In this document: piece by piece, positions 27,143-35,373 of the stretch
How positions within the stretch are numbered: the stretch's first letter is position 1
Layout of the letters: the number at the start of each line of letters is the position of its first letter
Assembly (NCBI GenBank): GCA_034430215.1
Contig: DAOUFE010000007.1
Coordinates: 1-64,000, forward strand
Source: UBA4782 sp034430215
GTDB taxonomy: Bacteria > Chloroflexota > Anaerolineae > Anaerolineales > Anaerolineaceae
Length of the DNA stretch: 64,000 bases
Reading direction: 5' to 3'
The notes under the pieces: generated by a model
Database searches by the model: none
What the model saw: only the letters and a program-made list of their open reading frames with translations
Told to the model about the DNA's origin: nothing
Program-made: the position numbers and the translations under genes

Positions 27143-28087
27143 TCAGTCCCTCAAAGCTCGACCGGTCAATTTTAAGAAGACTGCTTCAAGGTTCGGTTCT
27201 TGAATATCTACCGTTCGAATCTTATACCCAAGGGTGTTGGCTTTTGCTACTACCAATGGCAACACCGCCTCAACAGCAGAGCTGATAATAGTCACACTCT
27301 GGTCGCTTACATTCGCTTGCAGCACACCCGGAACATCTCGTACCGTTGCAGCTAAAGTTTCAGGCACATCCGTATCTCCCAGGTGAAGCACCAGACTTTC
27401 TGTCTCACCCACCTGGCGCGTTAACTCTCCCTGTGTGCCCAGGGCGATCAATTCACCATGATCGATGATCCCCACACGATCTGAAAGCTCCTGTGCTTCT
27501 TCCATGTAATGCGTGGTGTAAAGCACGGTCATGCCCTGATGGTTGAGTTCTTTAACCGAATCAAGAATTGCCCTGCGGGATTGCGGGTCAATTCCCACGG
27601 TTGGCTCATCCATGAAAAGTAATTTTGGTTTATGCAGCAATCCCACACCAATATTCAAGCGGCGCTTCATCCCGCCTGAATACGTTTTTACTCGTTGATT
27701 AGCCTTTTCAGTCAGTCCTGTTTGCTCGAGAACCTCATCGATACGTTTCTTCAGTGTATTGCCAGCCAGGTCATACATCTGTCCCCAAAAAGAAAGATTC
27801 TCTCGACCGGTCAGCTCGTCATAAATTGCCAGTTCCTGAGGTACTACACCGATCAACTTTCGAACTTCCTGAGGTTGCTGTCTGACAGAAAAACCGCCAA
27901 TAATCGCATCACCACTTGTTGCTTTGTAGAGTGTAGAAAGAACAGAGATGGTGGTGGTTTTTCCAGCCCCATTGGGACCTAACAGGCTGAAGATTTCACC
28001 TTCTGCAATAGCAAACGAAATCCCTTTTACAGCATGAACGCCATCATAATCTTTAACAAGATCACGAACTTCCAAAATTAATGTCAT
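27143..28087 (-). CDS. ABC exporter ATPase, DrrA/CcmA-like
   Basis: Cytoplasmic ATPase of 314 residues. Walker A is GPNGAGKTTT near residue 39, the signature motif is YSGGMKRRL near 139, and Walker B is LLFMDEPTVGID near 158. The C-terminal extension (about 215-314) is typical of daunorubicin-resistance-type ATPases. AAGGAG lies before ATG 28087. It heads a three-gene minus-strand operon with two ABC-2 permeases and ends at the shared terminator near 24600. Role: export of an unknown compound or membrane component. Confidence 0.93.
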   Translation of the reverse strand: MTLILEVRDLVKDYDGVHAVKGISFAIAEGEIFSLLGPNGAGKTTTISVLSTLYKATSGDAIIGGFSVRQQPQEVRKLIGVVPQELAIYDELTGRENLSFWGQMYDLAGNTLKKRIDEVLEQTGLTEKANQRVKTYSGGMKRRLNIGVGLLHKPKLLFMDEPTVGIDPQSRRAILDSVKELNHQGMTVLYTTHYMEEAQELSDRVGIIDHGELIALGTQGELTRQVGETESLVLHLGDTDVPETLAATVRDVPGVLQANVSDQSVTIISSAVEAVLPLVVAKANTLGYKIRTVDIQEPNLEAVFLKLTGRALRD

Positions 28088-28607
28088 GCATAACTCCTTA
28101 AATTTCTTATTACTGAAATAATTAATGAAGATAGCGATGCTTTAATAATTGCGTTTTTCTACTCAAAATGCAAATAGCACGCACGCCTTTACTCGACAAT
28201 TTTTTTACCGATAAATGAATGTACGAATTATACCGAATAATGTTGCGCGTTTAGCATGATTCATTCTGATCATCTTTATCTCACTTTCTTTTCTATGGAA
28301 TTATTGAGATAACGTTATGCAAGTATTTCTATCTTCAATAATTCAATGAGTAAGTATTATTTATACTCGAAGAGAATGGGGGCGAATAATGTGATGAGAT
28401 AACGAATTATCTCGGTAGAAGCGTTAATTCTTCTCATTATTGCTTACATAATACAATCCAGGAATTAAATACCCCCCGCTTGCACTCAGCTTGTTCTTCT
28501 TATGTTATGAACAATTACCAGCAAAATTTTTTCCTGCGAAATCTATAAAGATGATAATAACGATCGTTGACCTAAAACAAATAGTAGAAAATTACCCCGC
28601 TTATAAC
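28088..28607. other. Intergenic region with repeated GAGATAA elements
   Basis: No gene seen in 520 bases. GAGATAA/TTATCTC occurs four times: TTATCTC 28276-28282, GAGATAA 28306-28312, and the palindrome GAGATAA-CGAA-TTATCTC at 28396-28413. The first two also form a looser inverted pair. The region lies upstream of the ABC exporter operon and downstream of the phosphatase gene, so the repeats may be operator sites for exporter control. Confidence 0.4.
28396..28413. promoter_or_regulatory. Palindromic candidate operator
   Basis: GAGATAA and TTATCTC separated by CGAA, a perfect seven-base inverted repeat about 310 bases upstream of the exporter ATPase start. The same half-site occurs twice more at 28276 and 28306. 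No regulator gene is adjacent, so the binding protein is unknown. A four-base-loop hairpin in RNA is the alternative. Confidence 0.35.
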
Positions 28608-29873
28608 CTATTCACGTTTTATAACCACCAGCGTGAAATCATCCTGGTAAGTTTGTGAACCTGAAAATTGACGGGTCAGATCGATGACTTTCTGAATGAT
28701 TCCTGCTGCGGGAAAGTCACGAAATTCATTAATTGCAGTTCCTAACCTGTCAATCCCAAATTCCTCACATGCTTCATTGATCAACTCAACCACCCCATCA
28801 GTATAGATCGCCAGAACATCCCCAGGGAGTAATGTGTGTTTTTCAGTCGAATATTTCACCTTTTTTATAACCCCAAGAGCTGGCCCTAACGCATTCAGAC
28901 TTTCAATACTTCCATCAGAATGGATCAACAGAGGTGGTTGCTGCCCGCAAGAGATATTTATGATCTCATTGATTTCGAAATTTAAAACGATGTAGATCAA
29001 GGTTGCAAAATCATTATTGCTGGAAAAATCAGGCAATAAATGATTGATCGCTCTGGCAATTTTGATTGGTCCACCTCTGCCACGGGCATGCATTCGCAGC
29101 AAACCGCGGAAAGCTGTCATGAGCAGCGCAGATGAAATTCCATGCCCTGAAACATCAGCAACCGCTATACCCAGCTCTTTGTGTGATAATTTAATAAAGT
29201 CGTAATAATCTCCCCCAATTTCCTCAGCCGGTAAGCAAATGCCAGAAATATCGTACCCTTTGATAACGGGCTTCTCTCCAGGAAATAATCGCATTTGGGC
29301 TTCACGCGCCAACTGAAGTTGTTTTTCGAGCAATTCTTTTTCAAGAATTTGCCGGTGAAGCATAGCTTTCTCGATCGAGATCGCTGCTGCATCTGCAAAG
29401 AATTGGAGGATTTCTAAATGACTCTCATCATACGCTGCCAATCGATTGCTTTCGAGGTTTAAAGCGCCAATCGCACGATCTTTCCTCATAATGGGAACAG
29501 CAATCTCTGATAGAGTCTGAGTATGACCTTCAATATAAAACGGGTTAATCCGTACATCCGGAACGATCAGACTAGAACAGGTAAAGATCACATGCCCGAC
29601 AATTCCTTTTCCATACCGGAGCATGGCATCCTCATCAGCGGGTCTGGAATCATAACCACGACGGGTAATACCTGCAATGACTGCATCTGGCTGTTCATTT
29701 TTCCGATGCACAAGGTCTTGATTGAGAACAAAAATGCCAGCCGCATCATATTCAACTACACTCTTCACCATATCCAGAATATGATTCATGGTCTCATCAA
29801 GGTCCAAAGTATCACGAACCTTTTGAGATATTTCCAAGAGAAGTTGATATTTCTTCTTATCAGAAAGGATCAA
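28608..29873 (-). CDS. GAF-domain PP2C/SpoIIE-type serine phosphatase
   Basis: Signal-transduction phosphatase of 421 residues. A GAF domain covers about 25-175 and a short coiled linker leads to a SpoIIE domain from about 195. Metal-binding features are EEIGGDYYDF (Asp pair) near residue 216, VADVSGHGISSALLM near 238, and LAIYTDGVVEL plus YQDDFTLVVI at the C-terminus. Such proteins usually dephosphorylate an anti-sigma antagonist (RsbU-like) in response to the ligand of the sensor domain. The start is taken as TTG 29873 with no clear ribosome site, so the exact start is uncertain. No partner anti-sigma or STAS gene is adjacent. Confidence 0.9.
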   Translation of the reverse strand: MILSDKKKYQLLLEISQKVRDTLDLDETMNHILDMVKSVVEYDAAGIFVLNQDLVHRKNEQPDAVIAGITRRGYDSRPADEDAMLRYGKGIVGHVIFTCSSLIVPDVRINPFYIEGHTQTLSEIAVPIMRKDRAIGALNLESNRLAAYDESHLEILQFFADAAAISIEKAMLHRQILEKELLEKQLQLAREAQMRLFPGEKPVIKGYDISGICLPAEEIGGDYYDFIKLSHKELGIAVADVSGHGISSALLMTAFRGLLRMHARGRGGPIKIARAINHLLPDFSSNNDFATLIYIVLNFEINEIINISCGQQPPLLIHSDGSIESLNALGPALGVIKKVKYSTEKHTLLPGDVLAIYTDGVVELINEACEEFGIDRLGTAINEFRDFPAAGIIQKVIDLTRQFSGSQTYQDDFTLVVIKRE

Positions 29874-30055
29874 TTTAGTTATTATTCATCACAAATTATG
29901 TGGCTTGTAGCGTGCCAGAGAGGATATATTTTTATTCATGAGCGTCTGCGATTAACACAGTGTAGGCAAGAACCCTTCGAATTACTGATAATTTCTTTTT
30001 CATCCTACAGATTATCGCGCTTTTCACAACCATATAATAGCAATCTAAAGAAACA

Positions 30056-30086
30056 TCTCGGGGCTGGAAAAATTCCAGCCCCGAGA
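30056..30086 (-). terminator. Strong hairpin, probable terminator of the selB operon
   Basis: Fourteen-base perfect stem TCTCGGGGCTGGAA/TTCCAGCCCCGAGA with a three-base loop. On the minus strand it is followed by TGTTTCTTT. It lies about 245 bases beyond the selB stop and before the phosphatase gene. No gene was recognised in the rest of 29874-30329. Confidence 0.7.
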
Positions 30087-30329
30087 ATGTCAAAGCGTAG
30101 AACCTCAATTTTTCTCATAACTTCTGCTTCAGGGTTAGCATCAATGAGTTTACCAATAATCAGCACAACTTTAGTGAGGTATTGAAATGTGTAAAAACTA
30201 ATTTCGAACCCTTTGTATTAATTCCAGAGATATGACTGTTCGGATAAAAATCCTAACAAATTCCCCTGCACTAACCCCCTGCAGGTAGCCTGTTACTCTA
30301 TAGAAGTACAGCGATTGATAATTTTGATC

Positions 30330-32246
30330 TCATTTCCCCATTAACCGACGCACATCTCCATCACGATAGGTAAACCCGATCGCATCCAAATGTTCCAGCA
30401 TGGCCAACGCATACTTCCGGCTGGTCCGAAAATGATCACGGAAGCTTGCTACGGTAAGAGAGCCTTCACTTTCAATCGTTCTTTCCACCCAATCCTTCAT
30501 TACTCCGTAATCATCCACTCGAAAGACCACATCTTCCGATACCTTGATTAAAGTGCCATTCTCTAATAAAAAGTTCAACATCTCTCCCCCTACTTGCTGC
30601 AGGCATTCCTTAACGCCTGGTGGGTCATATGGAGCGGATACGAATTGCCCCAATAATTTCTCTAAAGTTTGCTTTTGAACCAGGTTTAATGTGATCTGAA
30701 ACTCTGGTAAAGCCAGCCAGGTGGTTTCTCCCTTAACGATTCCCTTCTGCATCATATAGGTGATAACCGCCAAAAATTCCCGCTGTGCCAGCTTTAACTT
30801 GCTTTTAAGCGCTTCGCGCGGCATCCCTTGACGTAAAGAATACACCTGGTGATACTGTTGAAGCTCTTGCTTCACCTGCTTTACCAGTGATTGAACTACT
30901 TCATTGGCAGCCAGGATACGATCGGATAATTTTTCTGTATCCATCAGTATAATAATCCGTTGATCTTCGATAAGTCTGGCCAAAGCCGATTGGATCGTTT
31001 CTTCGCTTAATTTCACGCCAGCTATCAACTTCCCGACATCAGTGATCCCGATTTTTAACGCAGTCTGATGTAGCAGTTCTTCTGGGCTGCCTTGTGCTTG
31101 AATGGCCAGTTTATCGAGAACTTCTTGTTGAAATCTTTTATGCCGCTGATTGGGATGAGGGTCCACAACAAAACCTCCTCCCATTGTTTCTGCTGGCGAA
31201 GGGCGTCGTAAAATGAACCTGTCACCCCTCACTGCTACTATGGGTTCTTTGAACTCCAACTGCACCCAACCTGTTTCGCCAGGTTGAATTTCCTCCTCCC
31301 CCAATACTCGAACACGAGTAGGTGCTTCCTTTGCTCCAATATAGAACTTCATTTCTTGATCATGTTTCAATGTTGATACTGCATCCGCCAGAACACTTAC
31401 TTGTGCATCTAACCGGCTGGTTGCCTGATATTTTTCAGGTGCAGCCAGAAAATTCCCTCGCCTTACCTGATCCATATCTACTCCAGTTAAATTGACCGCA
31501 GCCCGGCTTCCCGGAGGAATGCTTTCCATCTTTCGTTTATGAGTTTGTAACCCACGTACTCTGGCTTTCAACCCTTGTGGAAGAATGACTACTTCATCTC
31601 CGGTATGAAGAGTTCCATCAAGCAATGTTCCAGTGACCACTGTGCCAAAACCTGTCAATGAAAAAACACGGTCAATCGAAAGTCGCGGTCGTTGAAAATC
31701 CGGTCTTTCAGGGATCTCTTGTAACAAATGAACAAGTTCAAGCCGCAGGTCTTCCAATCCTTTCCCAGTTTTGGCAGAAACGCGAATGATTGCTGCATCT
31801 TCTAAAACAGTTCCTTGCGTGGTTTTTCGTATATCCTCTTCCACCAATTCCAACCAGGCAGAATCATCTACCATGTCGCATTTTGTTAAAGCAACAATAC
31901 CTTTTGGTATTTGCAGAAGATTGATAATCGCCAGGTGTTCACAGGTTTGAGGCATTACCCCCTCATCTGCCGCAATAACGAATAATACTGCATCGATCCC
32001 GCCCACCCCAGCCAGCATATTATCAATAAAATCACGATGCCCTGGAACATCAACAATACCCACTTCCAGATTACCAGGCAGAACCATCCAAGCAAAACCC
32101 AGATCAATGGTCATCTCCCGCTCTTGCTCTTCGCGCAGGCGGTCTGGATTAATCCCAGTTAATGCTTTTACAAGGGTAGACTTTCCATGATCAACATGCC
32201 CTGCTGTTCCAATTACTCGCAAGCTATACCCCCTGGTCGCCTTCAC
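30330..32246 (-). CDS. selB: Selenocysteine-specific translation elongation factor
   Basis: Delivers selenocysteinyl-tRNA to UGA codons marked by a SECIS element. The 638 residues contain G1 GHVDHGKSTL near residue 16, G3 DVPGHRDF near 66 and G4 TKCD near 121, then EF-Tu-like domains II and III (FSLTGFGTVVTGTLLDG) and C-terminal winged helices ending RRLMGK, typical of SelB. It overlaps the upstream coiled-coil gene by 23 bases; a TTG at about 32221, just after that gene's stop, is an alternative start. No selA, selC or selD, and no gene with an in-frame UGA, was recognised in the window. Confidence 0.94.
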   Translation of the reverse strand: MKATRGYSLRVIGTAGHVDHGKSTLVKALTGINPDRLREEQEREMTIDLGFAWMVLPGNLEVGIVDVPGHRDFIDNMLAGVGGIDAVLFVIAADEGVMPQTCEHLAIINLLQIPKGIVALTKCDMVDDSAWLELVEEDIRKTTQGTVLEDAAIIRVSAKTGKGLEDLRLELVHLLQEIPERPDFQRPRLSIDRVFSLTGFGTVVTGTLLDGTLHTGDEVVILPQGLKARVRGLQTHKRKMESIPPGSRAAVNLTGVDMDQVRRGNFLAAPEKYQATSRLDAQVSVLADAVSTLKHDQEMKFYIGAKEAPTRVRVLGEEEIQPGETGWVQLEFKEPIVAVRGDRFILRRPSPAETMGGGFVVDPHPNQRHKRFQQEVLDKLAIQAQGSPEELLHQTALKIGITDVGKLIAGVKLSEETIQSALARLIEDQRIIILMDTEKLSDRILAANEVVQSLVKQVKQELQQYHQVYSLRQGMPREALKSKLKLAQREFLAVITYMMQKGIVKGETTWLALPEFQITLNLVQKQTLEKLLGQFVSAPYDPPGVKECLQQVGGEMLNFLLENGTLIKVSEDVVFRVDDYGVMKDWVERTIESEGSLTVASFRDHFRTSRKYALAMLEHLDAIGFTYRDGDVRRLMGK

Positions 32247-33396
32247 CTGCTCCTGACCAGTTACTGATCATAGCTAAAACCGACTGTAGACGCTTCTTGT
32301 TCTGGTCAAAGGATTGCTGCAGGGAATACTGCAGGTCCTGGTAATTATCTTCCAGGGCAACCATTCGTTCATTGAGTTTTTGAACTGTTCGAACAGTTTC
32401 GCGCTGCATCTCTTCCTGAGTCAGGCTAAAATTCGCCCACCGCTTCTGATCGTCTGCTTTGAACCCATTCCATTCATTACGGAAACGATCCTCGTTCAAT
32501 CGCTGCATTTCAGTTATTTCATTTATCCGCCGTTCGAACCGTTGCGTTACCTCATCCAACATGTCCTGTGATCGTTTTACCGTCCGTATGGTGTTTTCAA
32601 GCGTCTGGATCTGGGTATCCAGAACTCCAGATTTTTTATCAATTTCATCAAATCGTAGTTGCCAATCTTTCCAAATACGGTCTCGTTCAACGGCATTCAT
32701 GTTTTGTTTCTCGATGAATGCCAACTGTGATTGCCTGCGTTCTGAATCAGTGTTTACTAATTCAGTTGTTTTCAAATCAATTTTCCGCAGCGTTTCAGCA
32801 AAAACATCCTGTTTCCCACGTTGCTCTTCGACCCTTTTTCGTAAAGCTGCCACTTCTCCAGTTAGATCAGTCAATCGTTTGGCGTCTGTTCGCCTGCTGT
32901 CTTCAATGATCTTAAAAGAACGTCGAACTTCATCGCTGCTGCTGGAATTTTCTTCAACAATTTTTCGAAGCTCTTCAATCGATCGATTCATGCGATTTTC
33001 TTCTTCTTTTCGAAGATCGAGCACTTTTCTGATTTCTTCAAGTTTTCCTGTGATCTTATGATTTTCTTGTTCCGTTTTATAAATTCTTTCAATATCACCT
33101 TGCCGGATTTTTTCTACATCACGTTCATGTTCACTTCTTTGTTTCTCAACAGCTTCAATAGAACGCCCCAGTTCTACCCTAACTTTCGCCAACTCACTTT
33201 CAAGGTCGGTTATCCGGCTCTCTATGGATATCATACGTGCAACATCACCAGTAATGTCGTTTATTTGTTGCAATTGCTGAGTAATATTCTTCTCTAAAGA
33301 AGCAATGTGTTCTTCCATTACCGCTATTGTATTCTTATCTTTTCTTCGTTCTTCATCCAGCCATTCCAGGCGTTTTGTTAATTGTTCAAGGTCCAT
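32224..33396 (-). CDS. Long coiled-coil protein of unknown function
   Basis: A 390-residue protein that is charged and heptad-rich almost throughout (Glu, Lys, Arg, Gln, Leu), with no transmembrane segment and no recognisable enzyme domain. The C-terminus is more ordinary (LQSVLAMISNWSGAG). ATG 33396 with AAGAGG five bases upstream is preferred; GTG 33402 is in frame. It is in the middle of the dihydropyrimidinase-to-SelB operon, 14 bases after a membrane protein gene. A scaffold or tether is possible. Function unknown. Confidence 0.75.
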   Translation of the reverse strand: MDLEQLTKRLEWLDEERRKDKNTIAVMEEHIASLEKNITQQLQQINDITGDVARMISIESRITDLESELAKVRVELGRSIEAVEKQRSEHERDVEKIRQGDIERIYKTEQENHKITGKLEEIRKVLDLRKEEENRMNRSIEELRKIVEENSSSSDEVRRSFKIIEDSRRTDAKRLTDLTGEVAALRKRVEEQRGKQDVFAETLRKIDLKTTELVNTDSERRQSQLAFIEKQNMNAVERDRIWKDWQLRFDEIDKKSGVLDTQIQTLENTIRTVKRSQDMLDEVTQRFERRINEITEMQRLNEDRFRNEWNGFKADDQKRWANFSLTQEEMQRETVRTVQKLNERMVALEDNYQDLQYSLQQSFDQNKKRLQSVLAMISNWSGAGEGDQGV

Positions 33397-33409
33397 GATC
33401 ACCTCTTAA

Positions 33410-34786
33410 TCATTGCCAATTTTGAAATGCTTTTATCAATGTTTCAGCCAGGATTATGATTTTACCTGGGAATATCCCAATCAGGAAACAAATCAAACCA
33501 CTAATAGTAAATTGCACGCGGACTATTCCGGTTTCTTTACTACTTTCGTGAGTTTCTGTCTTTTGAATCATACTGATGAAATGACGTATACCAGCAGCGA
33601 TTAAACCAAGGAAACCTAAAATGATCCAAACGATTGCTGATACTGATTGCTTCTCCAACCTCTCTATTAGGATCAGTAATGGAGGAAAACCTGCTAAAAG
33701 GGGCAATCCTGCAAATGAAAAAATACTAATAAGAGTTGTCCCAGAAGTGAAAGGATGAGTAAAGAAAGATCCATTTTCTGCCTGGTGCCGCTGCGAAAGG
33801 ATTGCCAGTGTCAGACATAAAGTAAAGGTCATGATCAATCGTGGGATAAAAAATGCAGAAAACAGCGTCAGAGGTTCTGAACCTTTGAGGCTGATTGCGA
33901 TGATCGCTAACCCGTTTTGCAGAATCGTAATATAGGCTGGTAAACGAACAATCCTGCGATCAAAACCTGCCAGTAATCCACCTGCTGCCACCATCAAACC
34001 TCCCACCAGACGGAATACCGGGGGAAGAAGGAATAAGGTTCGGAGCCAACCAAAAGTATTTAGAAATTGAACACCCAGGAAAAGCACAACAACTGATAGA
34101 ACAGTCAGGATAAACCCTGAAACATAGGGATTTGATTCCTCAGACACCATTGGCATCCAGGTAAAAAGAGGAAAAACACCCAGGAGAAAAGAAAAACCCA
34201 AAGCGAGAAAAATTGCTGCACGGTTAATAAAAAGGTTGTTAGCAGGGTTTGCTTCAGCGATGTTAGCAGCCCAGCCTGCTAATAGCATACACGGGATCGC
34301 CATAGTAAGAAAGATGAGAAATCGCATTAATCCCCTGGTGGATTTTGTTCCAGTTGTAACAAACATCGGAATGGAAATGAGCATGGCTGCTTCGATGATC
34401 AACGCCGCATATAAGAATGGGTGTACCGCCAATGAAGCAGCCATCAATCCCAGGATCACCAGAGTATAGGGTGCCATTTGCAAAGCCTGAGGAGCAATAA
34501 GCAACCCAAACAGCCATAAAGCTCCAAAACTATATAGCATGAATAAAATTGGTTTCTCGGTTTCGGAAAGAACGAGAGTGCGCCCTAGAAAACTCATTGT
34601 GCTATCAATGCTTACTCCACCACCAATTTGAAGAACATTCTCAATAGGAAGAATCATTGCCAACAAAGCAAATAACGCACATAAGAAAAAGCCAGCAGCT
34701 ACCATCCTTCTTTGAAAAACCCGAAAGAACCATAGAATGACCCCGCTCATAATTGGTATAACAATCCAGATCAGCGGCGCGCTCAT
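33410..34786 (-). CDS. Diverged complex-I-like (NuoN/MrpD-type) membrane protein
   Basis: Integral membrane protein of 458 residues, about 14 helices. Several segments line up with the antiporter-like family: FLLGVFPLFTWMPMVSEESNP (compare KxxxxPxHTWLPDA), FDRRIVRLPAYITILQNG (compare TDIKRLLAYSSIxQxG) and FAGLPLLAGFPP (compare AGIPPLAGF). The channel Lys before the TWMP motif appears replaced by Leu, and other charged positions are weak, so it may not pump ions. Its ATG overlaps the upstream stop as ATGA (34786-34783). It is part of a three-gene membrane set between dihydropyrimidinase and the coiled-coil gene. Confidence 0.72.
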   Translation of the reverse strand: MSAPLIWIVIPIMSGVILWFFRVFQRRMVAAGFFLCALFALLAMILPIENVLQIGGGVSIDSTMSFLGRTLVLSETEKPILFMLYSFGALWLFGLLIAPQALQMAPYTLVILGLMAASLAVHPFLYAALIIEAAMLISIPMFVTTGTKSTRGLMRFLIFLTMAIPCMLLAGWAANIAEANPANNLFINRAAIFLALGFSFLLGVFPLFTWMPMVSEESNPYVSGFILTVLSVVVLFLGVQFLNTFGWLRTLFLLPPVFRLVGGLMVAAGGLLAGFDRRIVRLPAYITILQNGLAIIAISLKGSEPLTLFSAFFIPRLIMTFTLCLTLAILSQRHQAENGSFFTHPFTSGTTLISIFSFAGLPLLAGFPPLLILIERLEKQSVSAIVWIILGFLGLIAAGIRHFISMIQKTETHESSKETGIVRVQFTISGLICFLIGIFPGKIIILAETLIKAFQNWQ

Positions 34787-35373
34787 TCAACTACCTCAAT
34801 ATCAGTGTCTAGACGTATGACCAGAAACATACCCACCAGACCAATTCCAATGTTCACCAATGCCAATAATCCTGAAACCATCACAGAAGGTTCCAGTACA
34901 GCATAGATCACCTCAAATCCACTCATAAGAGTCAGCAGCCCAATACAAACCCGGATAACCTGGTTGGATAATCCGAATTCAATGATCCCACCAGAGATCA
35001 GGAATAATCCACCTATTAAAGAGTTCAATGGCACGGGGAGCCATACCTTCATAGCCGGTGTTGCCAAATACAAAACGATCCATAGCCCTATCATTACCGT
35101 GATCCGCAAGATCATTCCTGAAAGAATTTTCTCTCTATTCCATTTCTTTTCAATAGTGGTCGATATGGAAGCAAATAATGCAGTGATCATCCATCCAACA
35201 AGTAGTTTGATAAGTGCCAATCCAGGAGAAAGTGTTTGGAAAGTTAAAAAGAATGCTGACAGGTATTGTATACTAAGAGCGTAGATCACCCAACGAAATT
35301 TCGGAAGGATGAGCACAGCCAGAATTGAAGTCATCTCTAAAAAAATGAAAATAATGGACAACTGGCTCGGCAT
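34783..35373 (-). CDS. Membrane protein with NuoK/MrpC-like C-terminal region
   Basis: A 196-residue protein with about six hydrophobic segments. The last third (VIRVCIGLLTLMSGFEVIYAVL and following) recalls the NuoK/MrpC helix pair, but the match is by eye and weak. ATG 35373 overlaps the previous stop as TAATG and gives a normal spacing, so a longer frame reading into the 533-residue gene is rejected. Its stop overlaps the next start as ATGA. Probably a partner of the two antiporter-like proteins on either side. Function unknown. Confidence 0.6.
   Translation of the reverse strand: MPSQLSIIFIFLEMTSILAVLILPKFRWVIYALSIQYLSAFFLTFQTLSPGLALIKLLVGWMITALFASISTTIEKKWNREKILSGMILRITVMIGLWIVLYLATPAMKVWLPVPLNSLIGGLFLISGGIIEFGLSNQVIRVCIGLLTLMSGFEVIYAVLEPSVMVSGLLALVNIGIGLVGMFLVIRLDTDIEVVE

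Noticed and set aside
29523..30185. 220-codon open frame on the + strand
   Set aside because: Its first half is antisense to the SpoIIE phosphatase gene and its second half crosses the hairpin at 30056-30086. The translation has no recognisable domain.
32459..33061. 200-codon frame antisense to the coiled-coil gene
   Set aside because: Ser/Arg/Phe-rich translation of the kind expected from the reverse strand of a Glu/Lys/Arg-rich gene.
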